From positions 186,001-250,000 of the forward strand of contig JAGVRJ010000013.1 in NCBI GenBank assembly GCA_019059635.1: a stretch of DNA of 64,000 nt, in the 5' to 3' direction. Under the pieces are notes generated by a model. The model had not been told where the DNA came from. It saw nothing but the letters and a program-made list of their open reading frames with translations, and did not search any database. A program made the translations under genes and the position numbers. The DNA is from Proales similis (Eukaryota; Rotifera; Eurotatoria; Ploima; Proalidae). Below, one piece after another: positions 55,341 through 64,000 of the stretch; positions within the stretch are counted from its first letter, which is position 1, and each line of letters begins with the position of its first letter.

Positions 55341-55592
55341 CCAGTTTCAATCGATTATTTTGCTGCTTCGTCTAAACTACTTAGAGAATAACAGTTTTGA
55401 TGATGCAAATTCTTCTTGTCCCAGTCTGGTCTGCCTTTCTGGTTCTTTCCAGTCTGGTCGTAGTTGCGTTCAGTCGCTAGACAAAGTGAATGCAGAGTTC
55501 ATTTCAGCGAGAGGACGCTTTTATTTTGGCCAGTTTGATTCGAGGCAGCGCGTTGACGTTTCCGTCCCATTTGCTTTAAAGAAACAAGTGGC
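55285..55592. other. Convergent 3' region, RIB43A / TMA16
   Basis: Includes AATAAA for TMA16 on the minus strand at 55525-55520. Nothing else seen. Confidence 0.55.
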
Positions 55593-56289
55593 TCACAAAA
55601 CACTGACAGAGATTCGGAAAAGAGGCTCGTACCGGAAACATTCGACGTTCTGAATGCTGAGCAGGTCCGGCACAGCTAAATCGAACGAATTTAATCGACT
55701 GAACAAGTTGAACAAGTCGAACAGCTCTCACTTAGTCCGGCTGCGTTGTACTCGGCCTTTTCGCTCTCGAGTGTGATCTGAATGGCTTTCTCTCGGCTAA
55801 AGTGCTGTCCGATCGAGCGCTTGCCGATGCTGTTCTTGAGTCGAATCTGCTCGAGCTCGTCGTCAAATCGATGGAAATAGCTTTCGCCTTTGCATGAACC
55901 GAGACATTGCGCTGCTGGCAGGAGAGACAGTGAATGGTACCGGTCGATGAGCTGATGGACTTGTGGCAATGTGAAATGGCTAGACTCAGTCGCACTGTCG
56001 TTCTCGTTTATCTCGTCGCGGAACCAGAGCAGCTTTTTCACCAGCGCGCTCGTCTTGTTCTTGGTGTCCTCTTGGCTCCTGCGATTCTCTTGTCAGTTCA
56101 TTCTTCAGCGAAGCGAGAGATGAACACGTGCCTGATCTGACGGCCTTTGCGATGCTCTTTGGCAATGAGCTCGAGCGCTTTGCGGCTGTTCGGATGAAGA
56201 ACTTTCTCAAGACGTTTCACTTTCGGCTGCGCCAAAATGGTTCAGTTCTGCAGCGTGTTCTTGCTTGGCAAAAGTCGACCACTCACCAT
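55593..56289 (-). CDS. TMA16: TMA16, 60S ribosome-associated protein
   Basis: Pre-60S ribosome-associated protein, 153 aa, against about 203 in human. Exons from 5': 56289-56287 (the ATG alone), 56226-56128, 56068-55941, 55880-55732, 55675-55593; introns 56-60 bp. No single frame shows it; joined it reads MPKVKRLEKVLHPNSRKA (human MPKAPK...KVIHPYSRKA), LVKKLLWFRDEI, LIDRYFHRFDDELEQIRLKN (human [20 protein letters not shown]), SREKAIQITLESEKAEY and AGLTVPDLLSIQNVECFR. The last exon ends soon after, so the acidic tail of the human protein is missing. The first intron directly follows the start codon, as in the tubulin of this window. Divergent from FBXW7. Confidence 0.86.
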
Positions 56290-56917
56290 GCTCGTTCGTT
56301 CTCTGCTCTGTGGCCTCTTGCTTTTCCGTTGCTCATTTGTGCTCGACTCGTTGCATATTTTTCTTCTTGCAATTTTTGAAATTTTTCCATCTGCCGCAAA
56401 GTTTATTTCGATTTTGTCTGAGACATGATTGGTCTCAAGCAATTGTGGAAGCGGCGGCCGCGGCAGTGGTGATTAGTCATGAGGATGATGATGTTGAGGT
56501 CGACGACCACAATGACCAAGATGATCTTTGATCCAGACGATTAGACTAGACAATGAGAGATGACAGCAATCGGACAAAATGCCGCTCGTCGTGTCCTGGA
56601 CAATTATGCGAACGCGGGGTTAAGGGGGCCGGCGATAGAATGAGGGTAAGGGTTATAATTAAGCGAGGCGAGTGCGCAGCTGAATTTATTCAATACGTAG
56701 TAATTTCATGGCCTCCCAGAGCCGACATAAGTGCCAGACTACACGTTTGCCAGGCTCGCGACCAATTATTGTTGTTGTGGAACAATCATAACTAGTTGCA
56801 AATAGGCGCACGATCGGCTCGCTATTACGCAACCTCGTCAGTGAGCTTGTCGTCGAGTGCTTCTAAACGAACAATCTGACTTTAGATAGCCAAGCGAGCA
56901 GGCGATTTGTGTCCGAG
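56290..56917. other. Divergent intergenic region, TMA16 / FBXW7
   Basis: 628 bp; short ATG/GAT repeat at 56480-56495; a TTTAG acceptor-like site at 56881-56885 just before the FBXW7 start may end a 5' UTR intron. Confidence 0.5.
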
Positions 56918-58642
56918 ATGATGACGCCCGACTCGAACGACGATTCGATTGCGTCGGGCAAGCAACAGCTTAAGCGCAAGAACACAAGCGAAGGCAAAGA
57001 TGGACAAACGACGGGCGACGATTGCGTGCCGCCCAAGCGAACAACGCGCTCGACGACAGCAGCAGCTCGAGCCCGCTCTCTGGTTCGACGCCACTCGAAG
57101 CTGGCCAGAGAGCCGAAAGCGTCCAGTGCCAGCGAGCAAGTAACCGACAAGTGGCTCGGCCTGTTCAAGCAGTGGAACGACAAGGCCAAGATGAACGCGT
57201 TGGAGAAGATCCTCGAGCTGTGCGACCACAGTCACATCAAGCACGTTCACAGCTTCATCGAGCCGAAGCTGCAGCGCGACTACATCAGTCAACTGCCGCG
57301 CGAGCTCATTCTGCTCATGTTGGGCTATGTGCGGCCGGCCGACCTGCACAGGCTGGCGCAAGTGTCCAAGCATTGGCGAGAGCTGGCCAACGACCCCATA
57401 TTGTGGAAGAACATCTGCCGCCGTAAGCAGGTTGACGCGGACGACATTCAGCTCAGCGAGTCGCTCGTGGCCCCCTTTCACTACTTGCGCCTGTACAATG
57501 AATTCAAGCGCGCATACCTAATCGACTCGAACGTAACGCAGAACTGGCGTGTGCGCGCCCTGCCCAAGCCGTTGACGCTGAAAAGCCACGACGATCATGT
57601 GATCACGTGTCTGAAATTCGACGGACGCCACGTGGTCAGCGGCTCGGACGACAGCACACTAAAGGTGTGGTGCGCGTTCACCGGCCGCCTGCTGCACACT
57701 CTGACCGGCCACTCGGGCGGCGTGTGGGCCTCTCAGCTCAGCGACAACGTGGTGGTCAGCGGCTCCACCGACCGCACAGTGCGCGTCTGGAACATAAACA
57801 CGGGCGAGTGTGTGCACGTTCTGACCGGGCACACGTCCACCGTGCGCTGCCTGGCACTTTACGCCAACATTTGCGTGAGCGGCTCGCGCGACTCTTTGCT
57901 CAGAGTGTGGAACATCGAGAGCGGCCAATGCCTTCAAGTGCTGCGCGGGCACATGGCCGCAGTCAGATGCGTCTGCTTTGACGGCCACCTCGTGGTCAGT
58001 GGCTCCTACGACTTTACCATTCGAGTGTGGGACCCGTTCAAGAACCTGTGTCTGCACGTGCTCGAGGGCCACGTGAACCGCGTCTATTCGCTATTGTTCG
58101 ACGGCGAGCGAATTGTCAGCGGCTCCCTGGACACCACAATAATTGTGTGGAGCGCCAACACCGGCACCATGATCCACAAGCTGACGGGACACCACTCGCT
58201 AACGAGCGGCATGCAGATCAGCGGCGACCTGCTCGTCTCCGGCAACGCCGACTCGACCGTAAAAATCTGGTCGCTCAAAACGGGCGAGTGCTTGCACACG
58301 CTCAGCGGCTGCAACAAGCACATGAGCGCAGTCACCTGTCTCGGCTTTAATTCAAAATTTGTCGTCTCCTCGTCCGACGACGGCACAGTAAAGCTCTGGG
58401 ACCTGAAGAGCGGCGAGTTCATTCGCAACCTGCTGGCGCTGGAGAGCGGCGGCCGTGGCGGCGTCGTCTGGCGGATCAGCATGCACCAGAACAAGCTGGT
58501 CTGCGCGGTCGGCAGTCGCATCGGAGTAGAAGAGACCAAGCTCATTTTGCTCGACTTTGAATGGCCGCCGAGCAGCTCGTACGAATGCGCCGAGCCAGAC
58601 CCGTCCAGTCGCACACCCGAATCGATCGTCTCAAGCAGCTAG
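56918..58642 (+). CDS. FBXW7: FBXW7 (archipelago/CDC4), SCF substrate receptor, intronless
   Basis: F-box/WD40 receptor that brings phosphorylated cyclin E, Myc, Notch and similar proteins to the SCF ubiquitin ligase; 574 aa. Starts at MMTPDSNDD (ATG 56918). A short basic N-terminus with NLS-like KRKN and RRH segments precedes the dimerisation/F-box region (WNDKAKMNALEKILELCDHS, then LPRELILLMLGYVRPADL). Eight WD40 blades follow. The three arginines that grip the phosphodegron (human R465, R479, R505) are kept in GSTDRTVRVW, TSTVRCL and GSRDSLLRVW. The end GVVWRISMHQNKLVCAVGSR...LLDFEW matches human. The coding region has no intron, unlike most animal orthologues. AATAAA at 58924-58929. Confidence 0.96.
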   Translation: MMTPDSNDDSIASGKQQLKRKNTSEGKDGQTTGDDCVPPKRTTRSTTAAARARSLVRRHSKLAREPKASSASEQVTDKWLGLFKQWNDKAKMNALEKILELCDHSHIKHVHSFIEPKLQRDYISQLPRELILLMLGYVRPADLHRLAQVSKHWRELANDPILWKNICRRKQVDADDIQLSESLVAPFHYLRLYNEFKRAYLIDSNVTQNWRVRALPKPLTLKSHDDHVITCLKFDGRHVVSGSDDSTLKVWCAFTGRLLHTLTGHSGGVWASQLSDNVVVSGSTDRTVRVWNINTGECVHVLTGHTSTVRCLALYANICVSGSRDSLLRVWNIESGQCLQVLRGHMAAVRCVCFDGHLVVSGSYDFTIRVWDPFKNLCLHVLEGHVNRVYSLLFDGERIVSGSLDTTIIVWSANTGTMIHKLTGHHSLTSGMQISGDLLVSGNADSTVKIWSLKTGECLHTLSGCNKHMSAVTCLGFNSKFVVSSSDDGTVKLWDLKSGEFIRNLLALESGGRGGVVWRISMHQNKLVCAVGSRIGVEETKLILLDFEWPPSSSYECAEPDPSSRTPESIVSSS

Positions 58643-59815
58643 TAGGCCGCCCGACTCTTGCCTGCTCCTCCCCAGCCCTGTCAAGCCTGATGACCGGTGT
58701 ACACTCAGCCAGCCGCCGCCGCCTCCCTCAATCGGCACTTTTTCTAGCTCTTTGTCTATTTTTACCGCGCGATCTGAAAATTCGAACGACCGTGTTGCGA
58801 GTTGCATCGAGCGTTCCATTTCATTATTCACTTTTCTATTTCTACCGTCGTGTCAGCCCTCATTCTCCTACCTATAGTCAAATGATGTCGAACTTTTTGC
58901 TCCTCTTCTTCTTTTTTTTTCTAAATAAATAATCATTCATAAAGCGTTCGACTGGTTCGAGCTGTTCATCGCTGGTCTCCACTCTGATTGAACTCCTTTT
59001 CTGTTATGATGACTCGAGTCCGCCAGGCTCAGTCTCGAAGATCGATCTGGTCAAACACCCCGAGCGCACATTTGTTTGTGGCCTCTGGTCAAGCATCATC
59101 TTCACTTGCTAATGATGTGCTTGCATGTTTGTTTTACACTCGTTCGCGATCATCCTCGTCGTTGTTTTCGTTTACTTGTTCGCCTCGGGTCCAATCTGCT
59201 CTCTCTCTCTCTGTCTGCCCACAGCCCCTCCCTTTCTCCTTCTCTCTCCCTCCCTGTGTGCGTTTCTGTTTCTTTAACCAATTAAATTAGCGCAGTCCTA
59301 ACATCGATTGAGAAAATGCCGCCGCGCTGTATCGTTTCTGTTCAAATTTTCTCCTTCTTCTTTATTTTTGTGTATAAAAACGAACTGGCAATATTCGAAT
59401 GTAGCAATTAGTGGCCACATTCAACTAGAAATGCTTGACTTCGACTTTTTGAATTAAAAAAGTAAACAAAAATAAACAGGGAAAAGAAAAGGAAAAAAAA
59501 CAAAAGAGACAAAGGGGGGGAGGGGAACTGAAAAGGAAAAAGACGACGAATTTGGGCCAAGTGCAGACACGAGCCGGCCAGCAAAAGAGAATCATTACGC
59601 GCACAGGAGCTGATGCGAGCGAGCAAAACAGCCTGACACAGACAGACAGACAACAGAGAGAGAGACGCTTGGACAAAGACAGTGGCGATCGAACGAATCA
59701 GAACAGCGCATTCGTTTGAATGATCGGAACAGAGAGAGAGAGAGAGCATTTACACGAGTCAGGAGGGGAAGGGCGCGTTTATTGCTTGGTTGCTTGGTAA
59801 ATGAGTCCGGCGGCC
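58643..59815. other. Convergent 3' region, FBXW7 / AP-2
   Basis: FBXW7 3' UTR with AATAAA at 58924-58929 and the AP-2 signal on the minus strand at 59783-59778; pyrimidine-rich stretches at 58900-58920 and 59196-59270. No gene seen. Confidence 0.6.
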
Positions 59816-61980
59816 CTAGCGGATCTTCTCCATCATCTCGGCGCCGCTCTTTTTGGTGTCGGACATCTTGATTAACTGTTCGTTGCGCAGCTGCTGCTGG
59901 TACTGCTGGTGCTGCTGCATCAAGTTCGAGTTCATCAAATTGCCGGCGATTAGATTGTAGTTGTTGTTGTTGGCATTTTCACCGATCGCGTTCTGACTGC
60001 TGAGGGATGCGGCGCCAAGCGACGAGCCGGTGGTGCCGTTCGACGAGCTGCTGGAAGTAAAGTTCCTCTCGTAGTACTTGAGCATTTCGCTCAGATAGTT
60101 CTGAAACGAGCTGAGCACTGCGATTATGGCTGGCGAGCCGAATCCGTGCGTGGTCAGACTGAAGTGCGTTAGGTGACGTTGAATGGCCGGATCAAGGACA
60201 GAGGCCGGCTTGGCCCCGCCCAGCGGAGATCTGTCGTGTGAGAGCAAGTCGGCCAGCTCCTTGGTTATTTGCCTATTTTCAGAAGCAGCCGATTAGAAGA
60301 CCACCCACAAAGAGAGTCACAGCCACCAAAAGGGGGCGAAGGAGGCAAGCAAATAGGAGGAAGAGGTGAGGAGGAGGAATGGCGCTCTTACTTGGTGGCG
60401 ATGATCATTGACTTGCGCGATTCGATTTCGGGCGGGTCCGAGTGATGCTTGGCCACGTACTCTGCGGTCTGTTTGAATGGAAACTCGTTTTCGCAAACGA
60501 AATGGAAGTCACGCGCCAAATGAAGCGCCTCGCCCTCGACCAGCGAAGTGAGCAGAGTGACTGTGGCCGCTTTTCTGCGGCCTGCCGGCAGATTGACGCC
60601 GATGCGCTCGAGCTTGTCTCGCAGCATTCGGCCGCCGTTCTTCGACTTGGCCCGTCTCAATATTCCGCCGAGCAGTGACGCGTTGAGGCATTCGGGCGGC
60701 GACAAGCGCCTCTGCACCTCGCCCACGGTGACCTTGTACTTTGAGTTGGAGCTGAGCAGCGATAGGCGTCCCGGCACGTGACAGAACACGTCCGTGTGCA
60801 CCAGGCCTTGGCCTCCGTGCGGAATATTCAACAGGCCACTCTGAAAGGGAGTGATTGCGCTGAGCGCCATGCTCCCGTTGTTGCTTATGGTGCTGCTGTT
60901 GCACGAGCCCGACGAAGGCGTCATTGAGCCGGACATCTGAACTATGCTCGGGTCCTTGACGTCCAGCATTGAGCTGTTGGGCGTGCATCTCTTCAAATTC
61001 TGCAGCAGATTATCTTTGGCCGGCAAGTAAAAGCCTTTTGATGCCGAGCTGCCCCCGCCGCCGCCGCCGCTGATAGCGCTCAGCGGATTGGCGAACGAGC
61101 GCGAATGGCCAATGTACTCGTCGCTTACCGAGTTGTTCTCGTCGTCGTTCGAGCCGTTCTGTTTCCGTTTGCGAATTAAATTCAATCAATGAGGAGCCAA
61201 TAGGAAACGCTCTCTCTCTCTCTCTGTTTTACTCACCTTGAACAGCATCGAATCAGAGGCGGCTGCTGCGGCCGCTGCCGAGAATAGACCGTTTCGGTAG
61301 AAATTTATCGACTCTGGATCGAAGGAGGCTGCCGACGAGGCGTGGCTGTTTCCGTTAAGGACGTGGCGACTGGCCGCGTAGTAGGAGGCGGCGTACTCCG
61401 AGTAGGCCCTGGTCGCGTCATAGCCGACCGCGGACGGATGGGCAAAGCCAGAAGCGGCTGCTTGCGGCCCGTTTCCAATGCTCAGAGGATCGACCATGCC
61501 CATGCCGGACGCTCGCATGAGCCGCTCTGCGTACGCGTCGTGACCTGCCGAGTCCGCTCCTGGGTAAAAGTGGTGTCCGCTGACCGTTCCGTACGGCTGA
61601 TAGGCGGCGTCTCCGGCTGCGGCGCTCATTTGCTGATCGTTTCTAATTTCGAATGATGCCTGATTATAACTCGAGCTATAGTAGTAGTTCGATTGAAGTT
61701 CAGACGCTGCAGCAACGGCGACTGCAGCGGCTGTGGCGGCTGCTGCTGCTGCCACCGAATCAGAAATGGGCGGCGGGTTAATAAGGTTCGGCCGCTTAGG
61801 CGAGCTAGACGCCGAGCTAAGCGAGGACCAAGAGCTGCTTGGCGTCGCTCTCTTGTACGAATCCAGTTTTATTTTTATTTTCCAGTGACTACCGGTGTTG
61901 TCGTGAGAGCCCTCAACTCGCCCAGTCAGATTGCAGACGCTGCTCACACAATAAATGATGGCACAAATGAAATTGATTTT
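59816..61980 (-). CDS. TFAP2: AP-2 (TFAP2) transcription factor, 5' exon missing
   Basis: Basic helix-span-helix developmental transcription factor. Exons from 5': 61980-61237, 61158-60391 and 60259-59816. The first of these lacks an ATG in frame before the conserved part and begins after a strong acceptor (TTCTTCTTCTAG), so a further 5' coding exon lies upstream, unseen. The N-terminal region is Ser/Ala/Tyr-rich with two poly-Ala runs. The DNA-binding/dimerisation region has [76 protein letters not shown] and [10 protein letters not shown]...[14 protein letters not shown]. The last intron's acceptor is ambiguous: the in-frame choice drops a QITK segment that other AP-2 proteins keep. AATAAA at 59783-59778. 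Confidence 0.93.
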
Positions 61981-62227
61981 CTAGAAGAAGAAGCAACAAT
62001 CTACAATTTCAATTAGCCTAATGTGCACAGATTCGGTTGTTTGAAATTATTTGACGGCGTAGAGGCCCGCAGCGATGGCCGAATCGTCTGAGCCCAACCA
62101 TCGAGCGAGAGAAAATTAATTGAACGCGGCGGCAAAAGCACCTTGAGATATTTGCACGACCGGAGCGGATCAACGCCGTCATGCATTCAGTGAGCGCGAC
62201 ACAGCCTGAGCGCGACACAGACAGACA

Positions 62228-62286
62228 GAGAGCGAGAGAGAGAGAGAGAGCGAGAGAATGAGAGAGAGAGAGAGAGAATGAGAGAG
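62228..62286. repeat. GA microsatellite
   Basis: Imperfect (GA)n interrupted by GAGAATGAGAG units. Confidence 0.9.
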
Positions 62287-62861
62287 CTGGATGGATCGTA
62301 CGAAAATGGAGACAAGCGGCGAGTGTGATTGGAAACGTGTGCCAAACGAGAATGAAGCAAACAGAGTGTGCATGTTCTTCTGCTGCTGTCATCAATCTCC
62401 CGGGCCCGAGGCGTCGAAAAGATCCAATCTTGTGTCTATATAGCACCAAATTAGGCGCTCCTCCAACACGCTGATATGCGTCCTCTAAGCTTTGTGTCAC
62501 CTAAATGAGGCTCGTTAATACATTCGGAGACTGGCCATGCACTCGCACGATGATGAATAGACGAGCTCTGAGCACTTCCTCCTCCTCCTCATCGGCAGCC
62601 AGGTGTTGAGAAAACATTACAGCTCAAGCAAGAGTCTAATTTCGGCCAGAATATTGATATGATCTGATTTTAGATTAGAATGGAGAGAGAGAGAGTGAGA
62701 TGATGATAAATGCGCTCGAGCATGACTGTCTAATGAATGTTAATTAACTCAGATTGACGTGAGTAGAGGCTATTTGCGATGGTGACAAGTTCCTTGTAAA
62801 GTCATCATCCGCCTGCTCGTCGCCGTCAGAGAGACACAGAGATACAGGCAAAGAGAAAGGC

Positions 62862-62889
62862 CACACACACACACACACACACACACACG
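62862..62889. repeat. CA microsatellite
   Basis: (CA)14, near perfect. Confidence 0.95.
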
Positions 62890-63364
62890 CGGGAGTCGAC
62901 CAGCTCGTCTTGGGCCGCAATCAGACCAGGAGCGTTGAAGCAGCCTCTTTGACGCACAAACACGAGGAAATGAATTCGCCTCCTTTTTTTTTCTCTGGTC
63001 GCTGAAACTGTTCTAAATCGCGATCGGCAACAATGATTTAAGGTAGAGAAGCGAACGAATTCTGGTTGGCGCAGAGCGTGCGCTCTTCGCACGACCACAC
63101 GCCAGCCTGCGGTGCACAGCATTCGAATCTGATTGGCGCGCTTCTAGACGGCCCACTGCGCTCGCCGCAATCTCATTGGCTCGAGCGAGTCAAGCTCCTA
63201 TTAAAGAGTAATTACCGTTCGTGCGCTCGCTCGCTCTGTGCGCTCAAGCTGGCCGCGTTCAATTCCGTCTTTAAGGCCAAAGGCAAATATTCTCTCTCGC
63301 TCTCAACTAATTAAATTGCTAGAAAATAGTTTGCGGGCTCAATTTAATTCAGAAAGCGAACGCC

Positions 63365-63368
<4 letters not shown>

Positions 63369-63418
<50 letters not shown>

Positions 63419-63425
63419 AGGGAGA
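63369..63425. repeat. GA microsatellite
   Basis: (GA)n of about 40 bp followed by (GAGGGA)n. Confidence 0.95.
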
Positions 63426-64000
63426 ACGGGTGTTGGCTTGAGTAAAACTGACGCAAAGCTATCCAACGCCGCAAAATTCCAGTCTCTTGAGCTTGTGTTG
63501 CGGCATGTTTACTCGACTCGGGCCAGATGGGACGTTTGATGCGTAACCTTTGCACGACTGGCTGGCGAATGTTGGCAGTGAAAATAAAGAATGTTGTAAG
63601 ACACAGAAGAAACCGTTCAAGTTGGCGCTCGACTCGAGTCCGTATAAACGCCAATCAAACCGCCGCTTTAATTTCTTACAAATGCACCGATCGTTGTTTA
63701 TCCAGCCAAGTTGTTCTCTCTCTTTCATTTTGCTAGGCGCCGAGTCACTCTCTAGCTCTGTGTGTTCTCTCGCCCATTTCAATTCGGCTCGCCAATCAGA
63801 AAGCAAAACTGACGCGAACAAATAAACAGACATGCGGCAACGTACGCGTCTTATCTATTAAGCTTCTTTTCAAGTTACCGCCCGGCGAATGCCAATCGAG
63901 CAGGCACCAAGTTGATTATTTGTCTAATGAAATCAATTTCGACCACGAGATGGTGTGAGCAACGTATACTGGCGTTCTGCTGCTGCCGGGCATGCGACGA

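Larger units (their letters stand above)
61981..64000. other. 2 kb region upstream of the AP-2 exons
   Basis: Expected to hold AP-2's missing first coding exon, promoter and possibly enhancers, none of which could be fixed. Contains GA tracts (62228-62286, 63369-63425), a CA repeat (62862-62889) and several ATTGG/CCAAT motifs (63063-63068, 63132-63137, 63174-63180). Confidence 0.5.

Overview
The window is a gene-dense stretch of animal nuclear DNA. Genes lie on both strands, are separated by tens to a few hundred bases, and have GT-AG introns that are nearly all 46-65 bp long. Animal origin rests on an AP-2 transcription factor, a CUB/MAM/EGF membrane protein, a TRIC channel, FBXW7, SGLT-type and TBC1D30-type genes. 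The phylum is not settled. Density is about one gene per 2.5-3 kb and several long genes have no introns, which points to a small, streamlined genome. A RIB43A gene suggests the animal builds motile cilia or flagellated sperm. I saw no rRNA, tRNA, transposon or CRISPR array.

Layout, left to right: 3' end of MMACHC (+); POLE4-like histone fold (-); RNF144-type RBR ubiquitin ligase (-); a 3.8 kb gene-free block; ACMSD (-); DNAJC3/p58IPK (+); a 13-exon SGLT-type SLC5 transporter (-); alpha-tubulin (-); ADP/ATP carrier (+); C5orf34 homologue (-) head to head with ARV1 (+); WDR36/UTP21 (-); a 1748-residue CUB/MAM/EGF membrane protein (+); a mucin-like secreted protein (-); CTR9 (+); an orphan single-pass membrane protein (-); TBC1D30-like Rab GAP (+); TMEM38/TRIC (-); CUTC (-); EXOSC1/CSL4 (-); glycogen debranching enzyme AGL (-); SFR1 (-) head to head with RIB43A (+); TMA16 (-); FBXW7 (+); AP-2 (-, first exon not found).

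Most genes are unrelated housekeeping functions packed together, not a pathway cluster. I found no polycistronic arrangement. 3' ends are short: an AATAAA commonly lies 10-70 bases past the stop. The few large non-coding blocks (2.9-6.7, 15.5-17.2, 37.1-39.0, 40.0-41.2 and 62-64 kb) carry GA/CT and CA microsatellites.

Most notable: an ADP/ATP carrier of fungal/plant sequence type between ordinary animal genes; an alpha-tubulin lacking two residues of its GTP-binding signature; a 7-nt microexon in the SLC5 gene; a split between intron-rich and intronless genes; two genes whose first intron directly follows the ATG; and two lineage-specific-looking membrane or secreted proteins. Exon boundaries were derived by hand from splice signals, reading frame and remembered family sequences. 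No searches were run.
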